A stretch of DNA of 64,000 nucleotides from NCBI GenBank assembly GCA_038380435.1, contig JAWZYU010000034.1, forward strand, positions 39,618,901-39,682,900, written 5' to 3'. Numbering within the stretch: the first letter of the stretch is position 1; the number at the start of each line of letters is the position of its first letter. Positions 34,750-46,800 of this stretch are shown here, one piece after another. The DNA is from Ryuthela nishihirai (taxonomy: Eukaryota > Arthropoda > Arachnida > Araneae > Heptathelidae). Position numbers and translations under genes: made by a program. A model generated the notes under the pieces. It was not told the DNA's origin. It was given only the letters and a program-made list of their open reading frames with translations, and searched no databases.

Positions 34750-34856
34750 CTGCAATGGCTCGTAGCAAAATAATACAGGAAATCGCACCTTATTCTGCAG
34801 ACGTTTTGGATCCTTTCGTCCTCAAACGTCAAATGACTGTTTACGACAAAATAAAG
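34750..34856 (+). CDS. LPCAT: LPCAT exon A (first coding exon seen)
   Basis: The acceptor TTCATAG ends at 34749 and the donor GTAAGT starts at 34857. The ATG at 34755 has a favourable context (GCAATGG) and opens 34 codons ending ...KRQMTVYDKIK, in phase 0. The segment corresponds to the cytosolic N-terminus of LPCAT1, and its length before the conserved DPFV-like motif is close to the vertebrate protein. Because an acceptor lies just before the ATG, a non-coding 5' exon is probably upstream. A longer N-terminus from an upstream exon cannot be excluded, since the frame stays open back to the acceptor. Confidence 0.85.
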
Positions 34857-37800
34857 GTAAGTCCTTTGGAATATTAACTCTAATCTTTAGCCAATGATTC
34901 CCAACTTTTCTGCTTCAAGGACCCACTACATACCAAGTCAAACCCTTTCTGCGTATATTCTGTGAAGTCTTAAATCTTTCTTTCAAACCACTACGAGTCT
35001 CAACTCTTTCTGTCGAGCCACTACGAGTCTTAATTCTTTTGTCGAACCACTACGAGTCTCAAATCTTTCTGCCGAAACACTAAGAGTCTCAAATCTTTCT
35101 GCCGAAACACTAAGAGTCTCAAATCTTTCTGCCGAAACACTAAGAGTCTCAAATCTTTCTGCCGAAACACTAAGAGTCTCAAATCTTTCTGCCGAACCAC
35201 TACCAAGTCTTAATTCTTTCTACCGGGCCACTACGAGTCTTAACTCTTCATGTCGAGCCACTACGAAGTCTCAACTCTTTCTGTCGAACCACTACGAGTG
35301 TCAACACCTTCTACCGAACCACTTAGAGTTTAACTCTTTCTGCCGAGTCATTACGAAGTCTTAACTATTTCTGCCGAACCACTACGAAGTCTCAAGTCTT
35401 TCTGCCGAACCACTACGAAGTCTCAAGTCTTTCTGCCGAACCACTACGAAGTCTCAAGTCTTTCTGCAGTCCCTCTTCCCATCCCTACTTTAAGTATTTT
35501 TGCTAAAATACAGGGTGATTCAAAACTCTTGGGCCAAACTTTAAGGGGTGATAGAACACACCTAGACAAGCACTTTTCGTCATACAATACATGGGCGGAA
35601 CTCAAGCGGTGAAGCGCTAGGAGTCAGCTGTTACTGTATCAGGAAATGAAGAAGAGGTTCGAAACAATTTCAGAAATTACAGAACAGAAAGTACAGAATT
35701 TTATTGAACAAATTACAGAAACTGCTCAAAAGAGCGACCGCCAACATTAATGCAGAGTTCACATCTTCGACGTAGTGAACGGCGTACATGGGCGAAAACA
35801 CCAGGCATTTCTCGTACAGCGACAATAGAAATCCTGGCAACAAGGTCCTCATTGGAATCGGTGGGGTTATCGTAGATGAGGCTTTTCATATGGCCTCATA
35901 GGAAAAAGTCCAGACATGAGAGATCGTGGCGGCCAAGCGACAGGACCACCCTGACCATTCCATCGTCCAGGAAACGTTGCATCCAAGGCGTTCCGCACAT
36001 CCACGCTGAAATGGGGTGGCGTTCCGTTGTGTTGGAACCACATACATGTTTGAATGTTTGCTGGAACAGGGTTCAGTACTTCTGGCCCTTTCAGTCGGGC
36101 TGGCAGAAGGTATGGGCGAATCAAATGGTCATGGAGGATTCCAGCCCAAACATTTATGGAGAAACGCCGCTGGTACGAATGTGGACGTATGGCGTGCAGA
36201 TTACTGGTGGCCCACACTTGTGAATTGTGGGTATTAAAATTGCCCTCACGTGTAAAAGTGCATTCGTCAGTGAATAAGACGTGCATCAAAGTCCGGTTGC
36301 GCTGCAGTCTGCTGCAGGAACCACTGTGCAAAATCCACACGAGGCCGATAATCTGCAGGTGTTAAGGCGTGCACCCTCTGTGCATGGTAGGGGTGTAATC
36401 GTTCGTCTCGTAGAACTCGCCACACCGTCGATTAGGGCACACTTATGGCATGGCATGTAATTATATATTTATAATAATAATAGTTATAATATATTTTTTA
36501 ATTTCGCTTCCAGACATTCTCTGAGCGTTTTTCGCTCTCATCAATGCTGCATTAACAGTAATCGCAACCTGGTGTCTCTCTCTTACACAATCTCCCACAT
36601 TTAATATCCATTTTCTGCGTCTTAGCTGCCTGCTTCTTATCATTATTACATTCCTGAATTACAGATGTGACGCTTTCAGTCTATGTGTTTTATTTTTTTC
36701 GTGTCTGCGAGTGTTTTCTGCTGTTACAAATTTATAGTTATTTTCAGCAATGTTATATTACTCAGCAGTTCCGTGGCTGAGTGGTTAGCACACTGCTGAT
36801 CAAAGGGAAGTAGTTTGTTCCCAACCTGGGGGTCACCCACCAGTGCTTTTCCCCTATGACGCCACTGACCACGCCCCCTTATGACGTAACTGACCACGCC
36901 CCCTGTATTAATATTAAAATAGGGTTTTTTCCGAAAATAGTACTTCTCATAGTCACCAGATGGCGCCACGGGTTAAAAAAGGGGGGTGAAAGGGTTTTTT
37001 AAATTATGAATTATTAATTATGAATATTAATAAAGGGGCATGGTCAGTTACATCACAAGGGGTGTGGTCAGTGACGTCATAGGGGAAAGCACAGTGCGTG
37101 GGGATACGGTAGGTTGGGAACAAACTACTAAGGGACCATGTTTTTGCTGTTTTTCTAGTGAGGTCCTGTCATCCTCACAGACTTTCTACTACGGCGTATA
37201 AATTGACAGGCCCTTATGAGACCTCTGTGGCAAGCAGCTGCTTGAGGGGATGATTTTTTTTTTTACTTATTATATTATTCTCTGAGTCTTAACTCCCTGC
37301 TTATTATCATTGGTGCTGAAGTGTCTGTGTTTGTGGGGGGGGGGGGGGGGGGAGAATGGAGGGGTTGCTCATTCAGTAGTGTGCCAGGCTCGAAATCTGC
37401 AGTTCCTCGGTTCGAGTCTCAACTGTACCAGGGTTAAGAATATTTTTTCGCTAACTCTGCTTCTGCCGTCGGTCAGAAAGGAGATACCGATGGGTTGGAA
37501 ATGCCGCCGTCCGTCGGAGGGAACATTAAACGTGGTTACGTGCCAATATCCTATGCACATTAAAGAACACACTAGATGTCCTTGACGGGAGGTTACCATC
37601 TGTCTTCTAACCGCTGTCCAATTGGTTCTCTCCTCCCAACCTACTTTGAGCCCTTGGGGTTTTTGTACCTTAGCCGTTTAGCCCATTGTGTGCAAAAAAG
37701 TACCGCTCAGAGATAAAACAATCCAACCCCCAGAAGCTGTCCTTTAGTCCTATGCTCAGATCTATCATCAGTTACGTTAATAATGAATCTATAAATGAAT

Positions 37801-40800
37801 TACTTTTCATTAATATAGCCTCTTAATGGAGAGTTTTTCTTCTAATACATGTGAGGCGGGGGTGGCTCAGTCGGTAGCGCGTCAGGATCGTAATCTGTAG
37901 TTCCCAGGTTCGAGTCCCAGCTGGGTCAGCGTTGAGATTTATCTCCGTAAATATTCCTCGCCCTGCCCAAGGTCAGTAGGGGACACCGATGGGCTTGGAA
38001 AGGCCGCCGTCCGTCGGATGGGACGTTAAGCCGTGGTCCCGTGTGCGGGAGAGCCATACCCTGTGCACGTTAAAGAACACGCTGGATGGCCTTGACGGGA
38101 GGCTACCATCTGTCTCCCAACAGCTGTTCCAGTGAGTCCCCTCCCACAACCTTCTCTGAGCCTTCGGGGTCCATGTGACCTGGCCATTTAGCCCATTGTG
38201 TGCAAAAAAGTGCCGCTCAGAGGTAAAACAACCCAACAACCCAACCTTCTAATACATGCATTTAAAAAATTGCACTTAATAAACATGCCATTTTTTTTTA
38301 TTGTAGACATTTCAAGAAAGGATCCCTAGTCAACCTTAATTCGAATTTGCATATACGTGCTGAATGAAATTCCAGAACCAAAGCTTAATGGCACAGCGAC
38401 TGCCTCAAAACAAGATGCAATTATTGTTTGAGTCCACCCAAGCCTTAGGCATATTTAGATGAACTTCGTGATCATTACTGACACTTATCAATCCAGGACG
38501 GTGACAGATTTTTATCTCTAAATAATCAATGTATCATAATTATTCACATTTCGTGGATACAGCAATTTGCAAATTGCTGTATCCACGAAATGAATAATAA
38601 TTTGCAATTATTATACATAAATTATTTTTGTATTTATTCTGAAGAGAGTTAAACCGGAAATCCAACTGAATAAAAAAAACAGCACAATTCATTATGTATG
38701 CTGTAATAGAGACATAATTATAACACATTCACGTTCAGGGCTTGCGGTAAGTTATTGCTATGAATTGAAATAACGAATATGCCACCTGTTTCTCGTTTAA
38801 CTTTTATCATCAAATCAGTTTGTGTTTGAAATATTACAGTAGTATATATAATTATTTGTACACTTTTGATGCATTCCTTAAATTTTTGTTCAATATTGCT
38901 TCTTAGACGCTTTTCCTGTATGAGCTTTTTTGCTTTAAACATGCTTTATCCAGAGAGTCAAGATGCAAATAATACAGTTAAGAATTGCAGGATGCCTGTT
39001 ATGGTAAAGGCTTCTCTGAAGGAGAGAAAGTTACATTTAGATAATTTGTCAGTCTTATGTTTTCTTCTACTTTTCTAATAACATTTACAAGAAATTAGAA
39101 CTGGATTTGGGGGTGAGGGGGTCGGTTAAGAGGGCCACCCCTCCCTCCCTCCCTCCCTGAGAATGCTAGTAAAATTTGGTTGTTTTACCTCTGAACGGCA
39201 CTTTTTTGCACACCATGGGCTAAATGGCCAGGTCACAAGGACCCCGAAGGCTCAGAGAAGGTTGAGGGAGGGGACCCAATGGAACAGCTGTTGGGAGACA
39301 GATGGTAGCCTCCCGTCAAGGCCATCCAGCGTGTTCTTTAACGTGCACAGGGTATGGCTCTCCCGCACACGGGGCCAACGGCTTAACGTCCCATCCGACG
39401 GACGGCGGCTTTTCCAAGCCCATCAGTGTCCCCTACTGACTGTGGGCAGGGCGGGGAATTTTGCGGAGATAAATCTCAACGCTGACCCAGCTGGGACTCG
39501 AACCTGGGAACTACAGATTACGAGCCTGGCGCGCTACCGACTGAACCACCCCGCCCCGGCTAGTAAAGGTAAAAGAGGAAAAATAATTATTAAACTTATT
39601 TATATTTGATGTATTTTTAAAGAAATTTTCTAGAAACCCGTAAAACAAAGCAGGGAAATGTTATACTGCAAAATCGAGTGCCCCCGTCCACTCGATTTTG
39701 TTTTTTCAACGGGGCTGGAGGAGCAAGAAAGGAGCTTCTACTCTTGCCACTCCACCCCCACCCCGTACTGGCGTCCATGACTATAATTGGCTCATAAGTA
39801 GAGCGGCCGAATTATTTTTGCACGCTGGCAGCCAATTTCCAAGTGTGACCCTGCCCTTTCTCACCGAGGTCAGAATAGGGCTTGAAGGAGATAAATCTAA
39901 GTGCAAATACAGCTGGAACTCGAACCTGTGAACTGCAGAATACGAGCCTGGCATGCTACTGACATTGATATTTTATATCGTAAAGGATCGTTCTAACATT
40001 CTAGGTTTCATCCATTATTTTTTTTACCCTCTTTTTTTAACACTCGAGAAACATTTTTTTGTTTTAAAGAGAAACAGTTTTTGTTTTAAAACAGACAAAA
40101 ACGGCTATATACAATCGTCTGCAGAGGTAGAACATCAGACGCCCTCATGTGGGTCTTTTCATGTTCTCTGCAAAGTGGCTTAAAAATGACCGGTAAGTGT
40201 TCATAAGTTTTATAAGAATCGTTGTAGCCTGTTAAATGGCTTCCAGTCTGTTGTTAATTCCTTTAGCTGACATTTACTGCCTGCAAGTAATTATTTTTTC
40301 AGACTCAAATGCTTTCAGATGATTTTGTCTCATGGTAGGATACTATACATGCCTGAATCAGGGCCTGACTTACGCATAAACTAACTAAGCTGCAGCTTAG
40401 GACCTCTCGATTATAAGGGGCCTCAAAAATTTAGTTTTGAAGCTTACTGTCACGATTTTTTCACATTCAAATTAATCTATTATACAAATACTGTTAATCT
40501 CAGCTTTACACAATCATCATATACCAACGCAAGTATAATACTTTCACCACATAAATTTAATATTTATTTTTTAATGGTCTTCTAATCAGAATAATAAATA
40601 TATAACTTATTTTCACTTTCGAAATTTTGGGGCCTAAAAAGTCCAATTCCGACCCTGGCCTGAATTAATCTAACTCTAATCAGATCATTTGAACATTTCC
40701 TGTTAAAGGATTTTTAAGGCATGATTGATCCCATACCAGAAATTTCCTCAAATTCAAACAAATGATAAATTCGGATGTAAAACAAGTTCATTTATGCATC

Positions 40801-43800
40801 GCCTATTGTCAGTGGTTTCCAAAGTATAAGCACTACTCCTTGAGGAGAATTTTCTATGAAAGTTTTGTTGTAAATTTGAATTGATTATAATTTTAATGAT
40901 TTTAATTTCACCAGTTTTAGTCGGATTGTTTGCAATGAAAATTTTTGAAAGTTGTAATTCTATAGGTGTGCAAATGAGAAAGTTCTCTATTTGTGTTGTT
41001 TAGGTAGCGGTACTGACGGTTACGGTCTTGCCATTGAGGATAATAGTTATGTTCATTTTACTGGTATTCGCTTGGATTCTTGGAATGTACAGTCTACGTG
41101 GTCTTTCGAAAGAAGAAATGAGGAAGAAACCTATAACTGGATGGAGAAGGTAAAAATTTTCATTTGCACAATGATTCTTAAAAGATAAAAATGTTAAAAG
41201 ACTTTACTGCTATTGCAAAGGAACAGTGATTTGTTATTAGAGAAAAATATCGCAATCCTAAACTAATTCTATCTCTCATTTTATTACTTATTTAATTATC
41301 GCACAATGATTGAATTGACTTGTATTGTGTGCCCACTGAATTTTTACTAGTTTTCAAGGTTTCAAGTTTCCCTGTCCGATAGTGATCGTTATTAGAATTA
41401 AAAGAAAAAATAAAAAATAAAAACCATTAGGGAAAGAAACGCTCAGGATTCGTGTTGTTTGGTTACGTCTGGCTGCTTTACCTCTGAACGGTACTTTTTT
41501 GCCCATAATGGGCTAAATGGCCAGGTCACAAGGACCCTGGGAGCTCAAAGAAGGGTGGCGGGTACCCACTGGACAGCTGTTGGAAGACAGATGGTAACCT
41601 CCCATTGAAACCATCTACAGTGTTCCGTAACAAGCACAGGGTATGGCTCTCCTATACACAGCACTATAGCTTTAAATCCCTTTCGATGGGCAGTGGTTTT
41701 TCCAAGTCCATCGGTGTCCCCTACTGACCGAGGGCAGGATGGGGACTTTCGCGGAGATAAATCTCAATGTTGACTCAGGCGGGACTCGAATCTGGGAACC
41801 GTAGATTTACAAGCCTGACTTAGTACTGACTTAGTCACCCCTTCCCCATTGGATTCTCTTTATTCTAAGCTACATTCACAGAACTGTCAAAGCATAAACC
41901 AATGATTTATTAGAGTTTGAAGCATAAACCAATGATCTATGAGGACTATCAAAGCGTAAACTAACGATCTATGAGGACTTTCAAAGCGTAAACCAGTGAT
42001 CTACGAGGACTGTCAAAGCGTAAACCAATGATCTATGAGGACTATCAAAGCGAAAACCAATGATCTATGAGGAATGTCAAAGCGTAAACTAGTGATCTAT
42101 GAGGACTGTCAAAGTGTAAACCAATGATCTATTAGAACTCGAAGGAATGATCTATGAGGATTGTCAAAGCATAAACCAATGATCTATGAGGACTTTCAAA
42201 GCGTAAACCAATGATATATGAGGACTGTCAAAGCGTAAATTAATGATATATGAGGACTGTCAAAGCGTAAACAAATGATCTATTATAACTCAAAGGAATG
42301 ATCTATCTGGACTGTGAAAGCGTAAACCAATGATCTATGAGGACTGTCAAAGCGTAAACCAATATATATGAGGACTGTCAAAGCGTAAATTAATGATATT
42401 TGAGGACTATCAAAGCGTAAATCAATGATCTGTGAGGACTGTCGAAGCATAAACCAATGATCTATGAGGACTGTCGAAACATAAACCAATGATCTATGAG
42501 GATTGCCGAAGAGTAAACCAATGATCTATGGGGACTGTCGAAGCATAAACTGTGCAGTTCAGGAGAAAATTGACTGATTCTCCTTCTCCCCTCCTGAAGT
42601 AACAAAACTGTATCATTGGGATTTGGGCAGCCTCCTTGGATACTGGCAGTTTTACTATTAGTACTATTCCAACTACTAAAGGCGTCCAGGCAATAGTCTA
42701 GTATTTCTATATTATACTAGTAGTTGTGCTTAAAAGCACTAATATTATACAAATTGTGAAACAGCAGAATTGAATCACTAGTAGGTTTACGGCCGAGTGG
42801 TTAGCACGCTTGGTTACTGATCTAAGGGACCTTGGTTCAAGCCCCAGGTAAAGTATGGATGTTTGTGTTGTCTTTCTGCTGAGGTCCTGCCATCCTCACA
42901 GACCTTCTACTATGGCTTACAAACTGACAGGCTCCTGTCAGACCTCTATGGCAAGCAGCTGCTTGAGGGGATATTTATTTTATTATTATTTATCCACAAG
43001 GCTTCCAGGCAATGGTAATAGTAGAATATTCTTATTATATTAGTACTTGTGCTTGCTGTTAGTAATCTTATGAGTCTGTAATATGATTCTGTTCTTTCTT
43101 TACATATATTTGTTGTAATGAATTGGAATTACGACACTGAAATTTTACAGCGAATCCTCCTTAATGTAAACATACTAGAAACAAATGTGACTTAAAATTG
43201 TAGTAGTAGTAGTTTGTTTTAGCGCATCTTCAGTTACATTTTAGTGAGTTGTACCATCTGCATTTTTCTTTCGTCTTTAGTTTATGCATAATTTCAGGTA
43301 CTACATGAAACCCTTCATTGTACTCATCGCTCGTCTGATGTTTGTCGTGGGAGGATGGAACTGGATAAAAACCAAAGGAAAACGAGCTTCGGCAAAAGAG
43401 GCCCCAATTCTGCTCTTAGTTCCCCACACTAGCTTCTTGGATAGCATCCCAGTCATTGCCTTGGGCTGTCCTTGCTTGGTGGTGAAAGATAGCACTGAGA
43501 CAACACCGCTATTTGGTGGTAAGTTTTAATCGCTCTAAGGTGATATACAGGGTGAATCTGAAAAAGTGGGCAAAACTTTACGGGGTGGTAGAACGCAGCT
43601 ATACGAGCAATATTCGTCATAGAAAGTATGGGCGGAACGCAAACGGCGAGCCGCTAGGTGGCGTTGGAAATGGTATAAAAGGGTCGGTCCTCGCATCCAA
43701 CGGCATTTCTACCGTGGATTGCCGAGAGGATGGCTGGTTATACTAACCATGAAATGGCGGATATGCACTTTGTGTACGGTGCGGATCGGTGTACGGATTT

Positions 43801-46800
43801 GTGTACGGTGCTAGTCGCCAGGATCGCCGTTGTTGCCGGCGATATTCGGGAAATGCCTGATGTCTTCGCAAATGTGCGTCGGTCCCTATCCCGCAGGTGT
43901 GAAGCTTGCATTACAGCTGGCGGCAGCTCTTTTGAACAATTTCTTTGAGCATGTACTTCAATTACATTTCTGTTAATAAAATGTTTTCTGAAGTATCTCC
44001 TCTCCTTCTTGTGTTCATTCTTTAAATGTGACAGTGGAAAACTACCTTTTAACTTCTCACCGCTTGCGTTCCGACCATACATTCTATGACGAATATTGCT
44101 CGTATAGCTGCGTTCTACCACCCCGTAAAGTTTTGCCCACTTTTTCAGATTCACCCTGTATAATCAGTGGTCACTTCATTACGACAAGATTCATGTTGTG
44201 TCATAGAGAGTGGATTCATAGTAACTTCTTAAGTAAGATTATTATGGACAAACTAGAAATCAATTAATGCCTTTGACACCTCTTGTTTGTAGACCGTCAC
44301 TCCGACCCCTATTTCACCTTGAATGTGACTCCGAATTTGAAAAAAAATATTTCCGAGTTCTACCGCCTAAAATAGCCTTATTCACTAATTTTTAGCTCTG
44401 ATATATCGAAATTTGACCTTTAACCTCAAAGAATCCATCGCATCCAAAGTTTTGAAAAATTTACGAGATCTACGGCTGAAAAAATCCAGGGCACTAATTT
44501 TTAGCACCTTGCATTAGTATATCTGTATTTGACCTTTGACCTCAAAGGAGCCTTGCATTCAAAATTTGACATTTCTAAGATCTACGACCTGAAATATTCT
44601 CAAACATCAATTTTTAACTTTTTAGCACCAGTAGATTTGAATTTAACTTTTGGCCTTGAAGAACCCTTTGGATTCGAAATTTTAGATTTTTCTCGCGATT
44701 TACGACCCGGATTACCCCCAGGTGCAAATTTTCAGAGCGCTACCATTTCTGCATCATACAGTAGTTAGATTTAGCATGATCGCTACTCAATGGTGAGTGG
44801 TTGACTTTATAACTCACAATCATCTATATCAATCAATCAATCAATTTTATTTCATCATCACATACAATTTATAACATAGAAAAATATGAATGAACCCAAA
44901 AACCACATGGTTTGTCTGGGCCATTAAAGGAAATTAATACAAAAATCAATAACGACTTACTCATTACAAAGATTTCAAACAATATGTGTCATTTTTCCCA
45001 TATATGTACGAAACATTTTTACTTTACACTTGATTATTTAACATAGGTGCAACATCTTCCAAAGAAAAGAGAAAGCTTTTTAAATTCTGCTTAAACACAA
45101 TAAAAATTTTTTCACTTCTAATTTCAAGAGGCAACTGATTGAAGATTTTAGTTGCGATATACGAATAATGCTTATGAGCAATTTCTTTTTTGGTCAAAGG
45201 AACTAAGTATTTTGGACCTTTCTCTCTGAAGTTGTATAAATCAGGCTGAATGTGAAAATTAAAGCAATTTTACTTAAAAAATATCATCACTCTAAAACAG
45301 ATATTGTCTAATTGGTAGAATTTTTAGCATAGAGTAACGACTGAAATTGCTTAAAATATCAGTGTTATTTTTTTGCAATTAATTTAATAATTTTGTTTTG
45401 CAGAGACACCAGAGGTTTAAAAACCGAGGCATAAGTTCCACCCCCACAAACTATACCATATTAAAATGCAGCTTGTATCCATGAGAAGTACAATGTTCGC
45501 AGCATATTAAGATTAACTTTGTATTTCAAGTGATGTAATTTGAGTAGTTTGTAACGTGCTTTACCAGTGATGTGGTCAATATGTTTCTTCCATTTTAGAT
45601 TATTATCTATGAAAATAAACAAATATTTAATGCTCTCAACCTGTTCTATGTCATCACAACCGCAATCAATATGTTTATAGCATTGAGGTGAATGCAGTTT
45701 GATGACAAAAGTATTTGCAGCATTTTGGTTATTTTTCAACTTGTAGAAAACAAATTTAATTTTATTCCTATTAATTGAGAGTTTATTATTTTCGAACCAC
45801 ATATAATTCTCAAGAACATTATTGACATTGGACAATAAATCTGCATTAGTTTGGTTACTAAACGTTAATGCAGTGTCATCTGCAAAGGTTGTAATATTGC
45901 AAATAATGTTCATTTTACAGAGGTCATTAATATAAATATTAAACAATAGGGGGCCAAGAACAGAGCCCTGAGGAATGCCATATTTAATTTGTTTAGGATT
46001 GCTGAGGCAGTTTTTTAATTTAACTAATTGAGTTCTATTTGTTAAGTAACTGATAAACCATTCTAGAGCAATCTCTCTCATACCCAAATGTTCCAGTTTT
46101 TTTTTAAAGCAATGAATGTGTTATGGTGTCAAAAGCTTTTTCAAGATCTAGAAAAACTGATAGAGTTAAATTTCTTTAGTCAATTGATTTATAAATAAAA
46201 TTGGTAAATGGCAATAACGCATGATCAGTGCCCTTACCTTCAGTGAGCCAAACAGATTTGACGAAAAGAAATTTATTTGACTTAAATAACTCAATACTCT
46301 GACTTTTACCAGTTTTTCAAATATTTTGGAAACAATAGGCAAAAGCGAGATATATTTTATTTCCCTTCTTGTAAATCGGAAGTACAATAGAGGTTTTGAG
46401 ATCCTCCGGAAAAATCCCAGTTTGAAAAGAAAGGTTAAAGAAATAGATTAAGGGATGAATAATGAAATTTTTACATTTTTTTTTATTGTAGTTACTGATT
46501 TGTAATGGTCTTATCTAATTCTTGTGCGGTTATAGGAGTAAAAAAGAAAGAGCTATCTGTTTAATAATAATTTTTACAACATTCATATTCACTAGGTTTG
46601 TCATTAAGTATTTTGCTAGGTAAATCGACAAAATAAGTGTTAAATTCGTTTGCTGCATCGCTAATTTCGTCAGTATTAGAGTCCTCAATATTATTCATTT
46701 TATCCGGTAGAACTTCATCTTTTGAATTATTCCCAATTAAATTATTTACGAACTTCCAAAATTCCCCGCCCTGCCCACGGTCAGTGGGGGACACCGATGG

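Noticed and set aside
35876..36365. Forward-strand open frames of 70-115 codons
   Set aside because: They are antisense shadows of the transposase remnant on the minus strand.
34960..42555. Regular ~30-bp repeats that could suggest a CRISPR array
   Set aside because: There are no unique spacers between units, and the host is an intron-bearing eukaryote. They are minisatellites.
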